A DNA stretch of 64,000 nt, taken from assembly GCA_026874595.1 (NCBI GenBank), contig CM049313.1:12645508-12709507 (forward strand). Reading direction: 5' to 3'. The position numbers were made by a program, and so were the translations under genes. This document shows positions 44,501 to 57,600 of this stretch, one piece after another (position 1 is the first letter of the stretch; each line of letters begins with the position of its first letter). Below the pieces are notes generated by a model. That model was not told the origin of the DNA. It made no database searches and saw only the letters and a list, made by a program, of their open reading frames with translations. This stretch comes from Sipunculus nudus (Eukaryota > Annelida > Sipuncula > Golfingiida > Sipunculidae).

Positions 44501-45572
44501 TGTTGGGGAGAAGTCATCAACAGTTGCTTCCCTTGGTGCAGCCTGCCATGAGACTACAACAGTGTTAAAACTGCCCTCGGTACGTCCGACCTTCAGCCTC
44601 AAGACTCCCATACCCTCGTACACATCAACGCGACTCTCAATGTTCTGTGTTGAAATACATAAAAAATCAAGCATATACAAATGTAAATGCTTTGTGGCGT
44701 TGCACACATGCAATTTTTATTTTAATGAGTCCATGGCCTGTTGATGGTAATGTCTATTGAATGAGGTTGAAGGTGACAATTTGGTATGAGTTACCTTTGA
44801 TATGATATTTTATTATTAAGGAAAAAAAATGGTTTGGTTCTCCGGCATTTTTTATCAGAAATCAGTGCAGACAGGTGGTTCTATATTTCCTTAACCTTTT
44901 TTTGTATGTTTCGAAATAAAAAATGTCAATTGATCAGGGAAAAGCATGAAAAAAAATTTTTTTTGCTAAACATGTAAAAAGCACTACATAAAATGTATTA
45001 ATTATCTTCTTGAAAGATAAAAATTAAAATAAAAATTTTTTTATGCGGGCTGGGGGTTAAAATTGAAGCGGGCAGTGCCTGAAAACCATACCTTTTATTT
45101 TTTTTGGCTTAGACCTCTGAATTTCAGGTTTTACAAGCACCCCTCAAGGAACAAGCCAGAAATCATAACCAGCAAAAATGAATCTCCAATGTTTTCACAA
45201 GATTTCATCATTCTGTTCGTGAGGAACTGACAGGGATTGAATCAATGAGTCCAACACCTTAACCAACAGGGTATAGATGTCCTTCCCACACATGCTAATG
45301 TTATTCAGAACTTGATCATGAATGTGGGTATCTTATATATATCTTGACCTTACCCTTGCCACTCTGAACTCGATGATTCCCTGAGGGTCATCGTTCTCTG
45401 GTATGGTAATGGCTGCTGTACCGTTGACGGCGTGGACACTGGGTCTAGCTCCCAAATGAGGTTCTGCTCCAATCAGCTGTACCCCAGTGATGTTGACATA
45501 AAAAGTTTCTGGAAGTTCTGGGTCATCATCCTAAAAGATAAGTTACATCAATAATCCTGCAAATGCTAACTA

Positions 45573-45622
<50 letters not shown>

Positions 45623-48600
45623 TATATATATAGTAGATAGATAGATAACTCGACAGCTAGATTTTTTTCAATCTAAAAAGCTTGGTGAGAATGATGGTCC
45701 AGTGACCTTAATCAATTACCTTGTGACAAAAAAAATCTGAGACTTTATTATCCTTGAACTTGCAACATTTAGATTATTGTAACTATCTTTTAATAAAAAT
45801 GACCTTGACCTCTGACTAGGTAACCTCAAAATCTAAAGATTTCTTCCACTTTCTGCAAATAAGCCACGTGTGAAAGATGGAAAGTTTGGGATGAAAAGTT
45901 TGATTTACAGTGCATCAACATCAATTTAAAGATGTGGCTCCTGTGGCCTTCACCTTTGACCCCTTGACCCTTAAAATCAAAATGATTCTTACTTAAATGG
46001 TGGGTCATTAATAAATCATGTCTGAAGCAAATTTGTCTATCCAAAGCAGAATTATTATCCATAAATTAATTTGTGAATGGATGGGCCCTGTGACCTTGAC
46101 TTTTGACCCTATGACCCAAAATCAAAAAGAATCTTCCCCTATTGGCAGGTGAGTATAATATCTTGAAGATGGAAATTTGTGATGAAAAGTTTGGCTTGAA
46201 ATGCAAACACATTATTTTAAAGAAATGGGTCCGGAGACCTAGACCTTAGGACCCCAAAATCAACAGCGTTCTTACCTTAGTGGAGAGCCATATATAAGTT
46301 AAGTATGAAACCAATATGTCAAACCAATCTGGAAACTAATTTGTATGACCCCAAATTTATTTATGCTCTCCCCATTTTGACAAGTCAGCCAAATTTGCAA
46401 GATGGAAAGTTTTGGATGAAAAGTTTGGCTTAAAATGCAGCCATAATCTTTTTAAATAAGTGAGTCTTGTGACCTTGACCTTTGACCTCATGACCCAAAA
46501 AATATACAGGTTTTTTCTTTAGTGGTAGGCCATATGTAAAACATCACTGAAATCCATATATTAATCCAACCTGGAGATATCTTCTGAAAACAATTTGTGT
46601 GGATGAACAGATGGACAGACAGAGAGACAGACAGAAAGACAGGGTGATTACTATAAGGCATCCACTTGTGATCAATAAACACACCATGAGTAAAAAAATT
46701 GAAAAATATTTGTAAAATATGAAAAAATCAAGGTGGCGCACCACTTTTCAGGAACACTTTTCAGGAACTGACAAAACTAGTCATGGTCAATATTCAAAGC
46801 AAGATTCATGACAATCCATGCATTAATTATCAAGATATTGCAGGTTTTGAATCAAATATTTCTATTATACTGGGGGCTAATTACAAGCCCATAGCTCGGA
46901 GGATATAGGTGGCAGTGACCTAATTTTAGGTTTCCAAGGAGATTTTTTAGTGGACCTCCCTAGATTTTTAGTTACAGGCATCTAGGGTCGGTGGTCACCA
47001 TTTGTGCCCTGCTTACGGACGGCTTGAAGGCACATTGGCCAGATGGACGAAAGACAAAGCGCCATACCTATACCTCTGATGACTTACAGTCAGCTGAGCT
47101 AAAACCATACAGCTTCTTGCTTTAGTGATGGGCCATATATGTAAGTCAAGTTTAAGATCCATGTGTCAATCCAACATGGAGTTATCATCTGAAAACAATT
47201 TGTTAGGGATGGACAGATGGACAGCTAGACAGATGAACAGGCAGACAGACAGGGTGATTACTATAGGGCATCCATTTGTGATTAATAAACACACAAGGTT
47301 TTGGGACACTAGATGTAAACACAGCTGAGAAACTGACATGATTGTTGTCATTTTATAGCAAATTAAAAAAAAATAGAAAAATATTCATTAAAATAAGAAA
47401 AATAAAGATGGCACCACCACTTTTCGGGAACTGACGAACTAGTTATAGTCAATATTCAAGGCAAATTCATGACAATCCATGCATTGATTATCAAGACACT
47501 GCAGGTTTTGTATCAAATTCTTTATTACTCTGGGGGGTAGTTTCAAGCGCCATAGCTCAGAGGATATAAGTCACAGTGACCTAATTTCAGGTTTCCACGG
47601 AGACCTGGATATTCACTTTGAAGTTTTTAGGGCCAGCAGTTATGATATGTGCCCTACTACTGGACGCCCCGATGGACGATGGACAAAGCCCCATTAAAAT
47701 ACCTCAGTTGACTAACAGTAAGCTGAGCTAAAACAAGTGGCCCATGGACCATGACACTCAGCTGAATTCAAGGAATGTTGAACAATGAGCAAAATGACTG
47801 CCAGAGTGCAAAAAAATCATGAATTTTGTGAAGAATCCTTAGAAATGGGTTTCAGTGGGCTTTTGGACAGATGACAACTTCATTTGAAGGTCTCATAAAT
47901 AAAAAAAAAATTGCGTAAAAATTTGAAAAAAATAAAGGGAGTGCCACCAGTCTGCAGGAACTGATGAAACACTTCATGATCAATATATATCCAAAGAATC
48001 ATGGCTATCAAGGCATTAGTTATTCAGATACTGGAGCTTTTGTTTGTATCAATTTTTTAATTATTCTTGGGGGTTTTTATGAGCCCTTTAGCTCAGAGAA
48101 TATGGGTAACAGAAACCTAATTTCAGGATTCCAAGGAGATTTTTCATTAGTCTCCCTGGATGTAAAGTAAGAAGATTCTAGGTTCAGCAGTTACAGTTTG
48201 TGCCATGTTAACAGAAGACCACTTCATTTGAAGGTCTCATAAATAGAGAAAATGCCTAAAAAATTGAAAAAAATACAGGTGGCGCCACCAGTTTGCAGGA
48301 ACTGATGGAACACTCCATGATTAATATGCCTGCAAAGAATCATGGAGATCAATGCATTGGTTATTCAGATACTGGAGCTTTTGTATCAAATTTTTAATTA
48401 TTCTGAGGGTTACATACTACTACGAAGGATATGGGTAACAGAGACCTAATTACATGTTTTCACAGAGACTTTTCATGGTCCTCACTTGATGTCAAGTTAG
48501 AAGAATCTAGGTCAAGTGGTTACTATTTGTGCCCTGTTAACAGATGACAGCTTCTTTGAAGGTCTCAAAAATAAAGAAAAAAAATTCGTAAAAACTGGAA

Positions 48601-51600
48601 AAAATACAGGTGGCGCCACCAGTTTGCAGGAACTGATTGAACATCCAATGATCAATATTCATGCAAGGAATCATGGTGATCAATGCTGTAGTTATTCAGA
48701 CACTTGAGCTTTTGTATCAAATTTTGCATTATTCTGGGGGGGTATTTTGGAGTGCCATAGCTCCAAGGATGTGGGTAACAGAGACCTAATTTCAGGTTTT
48801 CAAGGAGATTTTTCATGGACCTCCCTGGATCTTAAGTTTAAAGATTCTAGGTCCAGTGGTTACGATTTGTGCCCTGTTAACAGATAACAGGTTAATTGCA
48901 GATCTAAAAAAAGAGAAAAAAATTAGAAAAAATTGGAAAAAATACAGGTGGCGCCACCAGTCTGCAGGATGTGATGGAACATCCAATGATCAATATTCAT
49001 GTAAAGAATCATGGTGATCAATGCAGTGGTTATTCAGATACTTGAGCTTTTGTATAAAATTTTGCATTATTCTGGGGGGGTACTTTGGAGCGCCATAGCT
49101 CAAAGGATATGGGTAACAGAGACCTAATTTCAGGTTTTCAAGGAGATTTTTTCATGGACCTCCCTGGATGTCAAGTGAGAAGATTCCAGGTCCAGCAGTT
49201 ATGATTTGTGCCCTGTTAACGGACGGCCGGACGGACGACGGACGAAGGGTGATCGCTATAGCTCAGATGACTTTCAGTCAGCTGAGCTAAAAATTGTTTT
49301 GGCATGTAATGATTCACATTATCGGAATGATAAACTAAAAAGAAAATCTGTAATTATCACAACAGTGTTTGAACATGGCACAGATAATATATATTTTTTA
49401 AAGCTAAAAAAGCCCTATCATGAGAATGCATATTTATTTGTGTTAATGTGCAGTATAATTTTCCCTCTTGACAATTCCTTCAGTGGCCTTAATAAGGCTG
49501 AGGGCCCCATTCAATGCAATACCATGCTCTCTGGACATGATTTTTTCCCGGATTTGGGTACTTAAAATTCCTTTCAGCCCTAGCTGCCAGCACATCTGAG
49601 GCTGGAATGGCAGATGCCAGCAACATTTCACAACTGACCAGGGGTGTGGGCGTATTTTATTAAATACCCAGTGGGTTTCCATCCTTTGTGTCACCCTTAC
49701 ATGAAAGGACAAACTGGATGCAACTTTCTGTGGTGCAGCGAAAAAAGGGCTAGTTGACATTATCAAAAGGGCAGGAGGTGTGTCACTTACAGTACACTTT
49801 TACCTTATCTGCTTTGATTGGTCACTTGGTGTGCTTTTGAAGAAAAAAATTGAATTCAGAGATACACTGTAAGTTGTGTAATGGCATTGGAACTGCCCCA
49901 TGGTATTGTTCACATTATATCTGTGTGTGATGGAAGTATACTTGTAAAGACTACATGTGTCTGCTATACTTACAGGTAGGATGTAGAACTTGACTGGCCT
50001 GGAGACAATACCATCAGCCATGTACTCTGAGGCTGCCACAGATTTGAAGTCACGTCCTGCTACTGCCTGTCTGTACGATGGAAGCCCAAGTCCCTGAGAA
50101 GTCCTGTCAATCATAAGTAAATCAGCCAATCAGGCATCTCACTTTCTGACCTCTGACCTTCATACTTGATTAGCTTTAGACCCTGTATGAATGATACTGA
50201 TCAGTATTTCTGGTGCGATTCATAGAATATTGATTATGAGAATATATTCCATATGATCTTTGCCTGAAAACAGATTTTCCTATTAACTACCATTTAGGCA
50301 TTATCCCCTGTTTATTATTCTATCGTATATATTCCAATTTGGCGATCCCTCTTATTTCTCAACCCCAAAAAATATTTTGAAAGCATAATTTCTAAAATGA
50401 CTCTAATTTCGCAACTGCCGACGATGTTTTCTGTCGACGATGTTAAGGTGAAATGCCTCAGTCTCTCACGGGCCCCGCAGTTTGTATCAGACTAGATTCT
50501 TATTACACTGAGCATCCAACACATACTTGTTTCCAATAAAATTTTTGAAGATACAAAGATGCGTTTTTCATAATATATAAACATGATAAAGCGTTCAAGA
50601 TCCAAATGGGTGTCCATGACGAAGCAAACTCGTGTACCATTCCTGGTACGCATGTGCCTCGTGTGCAATTCACATAGGATATTTAGCAATAATATTTACA
50701 AAATATGGGTACGCACGTGTGGTGGTACAACTGTGACACAGGTGGAACTGTTGTCTTAGTTAAGTTTAAACGACCTCGGTTAGTTTTTGGATGGGTGACC
50801 GTGCGTACCAAACAGGGCCCGATCGAGGGCACGCGAGCTAGGACAATTTCCGGTCGTATCAATTTTAACGCACCTTTACTTTCCTATATTTATTACGTAT
50901 TATGCAAATAAAAGTTATCTGATAATAGGCAGTTCTTTTTATAAAGTCTTCTTCCAACTTGGTACAGCTGCTTGTCCATTTTCGGCCCGCCGATATCGCC
51001 GCCTGGTGGGTTAACTTGAAACAACAGGTAGTTACATGAGTTGCCGTCTATGTCAAGTGATCGTACCTATACACGAAGTAGTGATCATTTTGTAAAATGA
51101 TTGAGCTCAGATTGATTAATCATTTGCGGACTCCGTATAATTCATGTGACGGTTGGAAGCCCGTTTGTAGAAAATACTGTTCAGCTAACAAAACAAACTT
51201 ATAAACGACCAAATTATCACTCAATTCATATAACCGCTCGAGTGTCAGAGGGGCTCTGCGTCTCTACAGAAGGTTATCAAACCGCATGCCTCTAAAATCT
51301 CGACCACCGCAAATTCTGCAGGAAGATAATTTTCAAATATCCTCCATTATCTCGACCTCTGAGAAAATTAATTATTTTTAAGTGGTCGCCAAATTAGAAT
51401 AAATACCGTATTTATGTTTCTCCTTCTCCAGAATATTATGGTAATTAAAATATTACATGGCTGTTTTTTTTTTAGGTACAAACACTACTTTGTGTTGATG
51501 CTAACTTTTTCAATCATGAAACTCCTGTGTTATATTTTTTTCTGATTCCCTTGTGAGATACAAGTGCTATATTATTACAATAGGCCCCAAATTATCACCG

Positions 51601-54600
51601 ATGTAAACAAGAGCCTGTTACAGTAAAAGCCACCAGCTCTTCCCATGTTCATCACAAAGACATGCTTCTCAAGTTACTTAATGGTGTCACCACCAACAAT
51701 TTTTATGAAACTGGGGCTAGGCTTACACACAGCTCTCATACATACTCCCCATTATTTTAAAGAGCTAATCAGGAGAAATATTATGCCTATTCTTTCACAC
51801 TATCAGTTCACTTTTGCTATATACAAAAAGTTCCAAGCAAAACCATCCCAGCACATGATCTCAGTACCTCCCCTTGAACTGTTTAACACCTTGTTATGGT
51901 TCTGCATGTTAGTAACATCAGTCCACATGTCTGTTTATAATAACAAGGCCGCATGACCGGAGGTCTGATTTTATGCACCCGTGATAGATCCCCAAAAAAG
52001 AGTAGTCCAAACTAGTCCATACTTGGACCTTCATGTCTTCTGATTTATCTCTGCTGGATGGACATAACAGTCCATGTGCCAGATTGAAATAGATTAAAGA
52101 ACCTATCACACCAGATTTGTACGATAGGTCCAGGGGCCTCAGCTGAAATGACACAGGTAGCACAGTGGAAGCCCTTGTACACCAGCACCTGCCGTGAGGG
52201 GACACCGGGATGAGCGGACACCTTCAATGTACAGACACTAAGCCAATGTCCCAACCCATTTCCCATTAAAATTGACCTGTCATGAGTGGACACCTGATAA
52301 ACTCGGACAAGGACAGACCTGTTCGGCCCATAGTCCTCTCATGAAAGGACACCCGAGTCTGATTTATCAGCAGCTACCAGTTACGCTGCGTGGGGGTAAC
52401 AGCTAAGCAGCTCTGCGGAACGCTTCGTGCAGGCTGTATACAGCTCATATATAGATTCATTCATAGATATTATGTAAATTGCAGGAATTCCCTATCACAT
52501 GACTGACTCAATCAATGAGCATCAACAGTAGGTGACCCAAGTCTTTTTCCGTCATATGAGCATGGCGGACAAGTGGTTTGCGCCAGCAAACTTGCAGCAC
52601 TATTTCAAGGTTGCAAAATTCATAATGATAGCATATTTGATAATTGTTACTCTAACTGGTGCAAAAGAAGTCAAAATGATTATTAACAAGTACAATTTGG
52701 CCTGTGCAATAATCCAAATATGACTGCGGGCGCACCTGCAGGTGACAGCAGCCGAACGCCCCCGAACGCTCCCGAATACCCTGGTGTTTCCGCCATATTG
52801 AATGTATGCCTCATTTGAGGCCCAGTCATGGCAATGTAAATCTGAGAAAATCATCGCTGAATTTGAGGCATCCGGTCATAATCAAAGTGTCAAGATCATT
52901 TTATTTCAGTCCTAATATTTACGTTAAAGTCGATGTATTTGAGTCAATTTCAGCGGACGAAATCACAGTACATAGTTCAAATTTGATTGCGAGTATAGCA
53001 CCGGCTCGCGACAGCTACCAAAGGCCACCAAACGCTCCCGATCACCCCAGCGTTTCCACCATATTGAATGTCCAACTGATGTAAAGCCGAGTCACGGCAA
53101 TGTTAATCTGACTAAATCATTGCTGAATTTGAGGCATCCGGTCATAATTTAAATGTTGGGATAAAATTCTGATGTGGAAAATTGATATCGATCCAATATT
53201 GAACTTGAGGTGTCTGGTTTTGAATGATTTCCAGTGGACTGTAATTAAGGGACTTGAGATAATACTCATTTTGACAGACATAAATTTACTCTTCAGCGCC
53301 GTGGATAGAATGTTGCATAAATTTATTTGTTCATTAAAAATTGAAATTAATGCAATATCTTAATGACACCCTTATCTTTCATTTCAAATATTCTCCTGTC
53401 ATGCAAGTTTGGCTAGACACCTGCTATGTAGGGACACTTTGCAGATATCCCACAGGTGTCCCCTCACGACAGGTTCTGCTGTATTGGGTCCCTTGCCTGA
53501 GCCGAATCACTACAACATGCAATGTTTAAGCCAGTAGGGACATGTATTACAATTTTTGGGGCCAAGTCAATAAGGGCGATGCAAGGAGTCCCACTCACTG
53601 TGTTTATGTTGACCCTGTGAATTTGCCCTGTCCACTATTTTTAACACTCATGTACAACAGAATGCTAACGGTTTCAGGGCAATATTTTGGCAGGTACCAA
53701 ATTATTTCAAAGAGAAGACACTATTTTTCGAGTTAATTCAACATGCTTTATAGGTGATTAGGCCCCTTTAAGACTCAACCACTAGGAACTGTTGATGGTT
53801 CAGCTGGTGTCAAGACATTACTCAAATCATGCACCTGCCTTATTTAAAATAGTTACCGTAATGTCTACATCAGTTCGTATCCTTCATTAGTTCGCACACT
53901 ATAAATTTCCTGAATCATATTTTTCTATATTACATATATGAATTCGTACACCAACATACTGTGCCTATATTACCTATTGCCGGTGACCACCGGCGGTCCG
54001 TACGAACAGAAATTGTAGCTATGATTAAAACGCCTTTGCATGCGGAGATGAACCAATGTCTACATTGTGCATCCTGATAACAACACATCTTTATGTCTTA
54101 GTGCGTGGCATTAACATGATAGTTTATCGGAACGATTTTATCAGATTTGCGACTTCATGTATGTAAATAGGAAAAACTGTCGCTTAACTGATACCCATGG
54201 GCCATCTTTGCTTTCAGACTTGTTACAGCATGAATGTGATTTGAACAATAGAACTCGAGTTAAAAAACGTGTTTAAATCGATAATATTTTGTTTACTTAA
54301 TAATAGAATAAGAAGGGTTTGTAAGTGGGGAAAAAATCAAATTAGCTGATGATCATATACTAGTAATCAACTTGGGACAAACCTCGAACGGACCACTGAT
54401 CACAGGCATGACCTGGTGCTACAAGACATCAAAGGTTAAATGGAGATCGTCAGAGTGCTTTGAACCGCAGCTACAAAGTATATACCGCTGTCTTCAAGAG
54501 TTTTTATTTGATAAATCCCGGTAATGTCTGTGAAATAATTTTTTTTCCCACTGTATAAAATCTTATTAGAATCTCCCAAATAAAAACTCCCACATAGTCC

Positions 54601-57600
54601 GTTTGTTACTGTTGCCATTTGGTTAGAGGCGCATGAACGGTTAGAGTGTGAGCTATGTGCCCCTAGTTCAATTCTGTCCGTTTTTTCCCCCTTTTATGTT
54701 ATTCCCCCGTCTCAGTTTAAAAACATAATAAACATATATTTTTTTTATTTTTTTCTTTTCTACTGAAATTACCAAATGGGTAAAATAAATATTTAATTTA
54801 TTGAAATATATAAATAAATCTGGTGAGATTACATATTCACGGCTGTGATAAGTTCACTTGCCGCCAGGTGGCACCCCGAATAAATTTAATTAACGCCCTA
54901 AGAAAATCACCATTACCATTTTTTAGGGCGTATTCTTCAATCCATACAAATAATGTTCGTAAATGAATTAAACGTTGCAATGGAGTATTACAAAACAATA
55001 GCCCATTTTCTTACCGCTAATGATGCTACGCACCGCTGTACGCCGTGAGAGACCTCTGGCTAATGATGTTTTCCTTTCATGTCCAAACTGTGAAACACTT
55101 TGTTGCTTGTTTGTTTACCGATAATTTATTTGATGTGTAATATTAAGGTGATCAGTGACTCCTGCCAATTTTGTTTGCACCACAGCCGTGATCAAATAAA
55201 TTTGTTAACATACTTATGAGGTACAAATTTAACAGTTTGGGGTAATAAATTACTGAAGTTCTATTGCCGGTAGCTGGATTTTTGACGATCTTTATGATCT
55301 TTTGTGCCGGTCTGTGGGTTACGACTGTTTAGTTTGTTCCGGCCGGCAGTACAGGCCGTCCCGATAACCCCCGACCTGTGCGGCTAAAACCTGTATATTA
55401 TATATATAAAACACTGGTTTATAAAATGCCAGTTACGGGATATATTGGATATCTTTTTCGTCACCAGCAGCGCTCACATATATTCCCGAACAAGTGTTAA
55501 ATAATAATTAACATGAGAGTTGCCGTACATCCTCTATTATCGCCAATGGCTGGTTCTCAGGTGTCAAACGATCTTCTCTCCTGCAATATTCTAATTTTTC
55601 ATATTTTACATATAATAATTCACACACTGAGAAAAATAATTATTTTTTCGTGTACGAATTCAAGTAGACATTACGGTATTACAAAATGTTACTCACACAT
55701 AGTCCACCTGTATGGTGCCAAGTGTACCCTGGTCACGTACGATGTTCAGTACCACCTCTGCAGCCTCGTTCAGTGGTTCAATAGCTGTGTACTGTCGCTT
55801 TTCCCACCTGACTACACCGTGAGGTGAATCATTGGCCAGGACGATGAGTTTAGCTGTGCTGTGTGTTCCTGAAAAACAACATCCAAGCTGTATCATGATC
55901 AAATTAAGTGTAATTGATTCATTTCAATCATTATATTTTATGCATATTCCACCCGAAAGCCCCCTGTGAGCTGTCAAATTTGATGGAGCATGTCACAGAA
56001 TCAAGGTTATCTATCTTGAAAATGCTATAGATCAAGTTAATGCTCACTGGTAGACCCATCACTTACATATATAAAGAAACAGCATTGATTAATAGAGGAT
56101 CAGATCCATTTTTCCTTTACTTGCTCAATTAATTAATGTTCATTATGGTAAAATATCTGCATTTATCTAATAGAATAATAATTAATTAAGACATTTAATT
56201 GAAGGTAAAGAATCAACCATTGATTCAAAGGCCCTTCACAATTTACAGGTCAGTAACTTAACTTCCTCCTCATCTAATCTATGTATGGGAAAACAAATCT
56301 TTTTTACATCTAGCACCTCAAATAGTATTTTAAAGCCAAACCTCTGCAGGTGCCCTATAGAAACCAAATTGTCTGTCCACCCATCGAACTGCCACAATCA
56401 TTCATGAAAATTGTTTAAGAAGGCCTACAGGCCTAATGCGAACCTGTGCAACGCTTAGGAGTATAAATGGAGGTTTATTTTTAAATTTAATATTGATCCT
56501 CTTAGGTCCTGCATATCTACCTTAGTCATTATGATTTCAGCAAAATTGATGTTTTCAACCTGCAAGTTTCAGAATATGACATTTAAAACCAGAATATGGG
56601 TAGTTGACAAGTGACTATGTGTATCCGCAGAAATCAGAGTGAAACAGGTGAAGTGAGGCATGGATTAAGTGGCAAGGGGAATAGAGTGAGTAGTGTTGCA
56701 TATTAGCACGGATGTCTGCAGCTTAAATGTGAATGTAGGTGGTGCCACCTGTCATAAAATCGAGAAAATTGTCCAGAATGTATAAACCTGCAAAATTGCA
56801 GGTGGATAAGTCAATCTACTGCTGAGATATGAGTAATTTTATCCCTAGGCAAATGAATAGATGGACACTGTGCACAAGTGGTTGCAGGTGGCGCCACCAG
56901 TTTTGCCTATGATGAAGAGTTAAGTGAGATCTATACACAAGCAAAATTTTTGGCCAAATCAGACAAATGGTTCCCGTGATATGAGCATGGATGTCTGCAT
57001 AGTAAACCTGAACGTAGGTTGCGCCACCTGTCATAAAATCAAGAGAGCTGTCTAGGATGTATAAACCTGCAAATTTCAGGTGGATAAGTCGAACCACTGC
57101 TGAGATACGAGTGATTTTATCCCAAGGCAGATGAATAGTTGGACGCTGTGCATAAATGGTTGCAGGTGGCGCCACCAGTTTTACCTATGATGAAGAGCTA
57201 TGTGAGATCTATACACATGCAAAATTTTGGCCAAATTGGTCAAACGGTTCCCGAAATATGAGCTTGGATGTCTGCAGAGTAAACCTGAATGTAGGTGGCG
57301 CCACCGGTCATAAAATCGAGAAAGCTGTCCAGGATGTAAAAACCTGCAAAATTTCAGGTGGATAAGTCAAACCACTTCTGAGATATGAGTGATTTTATCC
57401 TAAGCCAGATGATCAGATGGATGCTGTGCAAAAGTGGTTGCAGATGGCGCCACCAGTTTTGCCTGTGATGAAGAGCTATGTGAGATCTATACACATGCAA
57501 AATTTTGGCCTAATCGGTCAAATGGTTCTCGAGATTCGAGCTTGGATGTCTGCAGAGTAAACGTGAATGTTGGTGGCGCCACCTGTCATACAATCGAGAA

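Noticed and set aside
49206-49565. 119-codon plus-strand open frame
   Set aside because: It starts in the GGACGGACGACGG tail of family B and runs into unrelated intron sequence; a chance frame.
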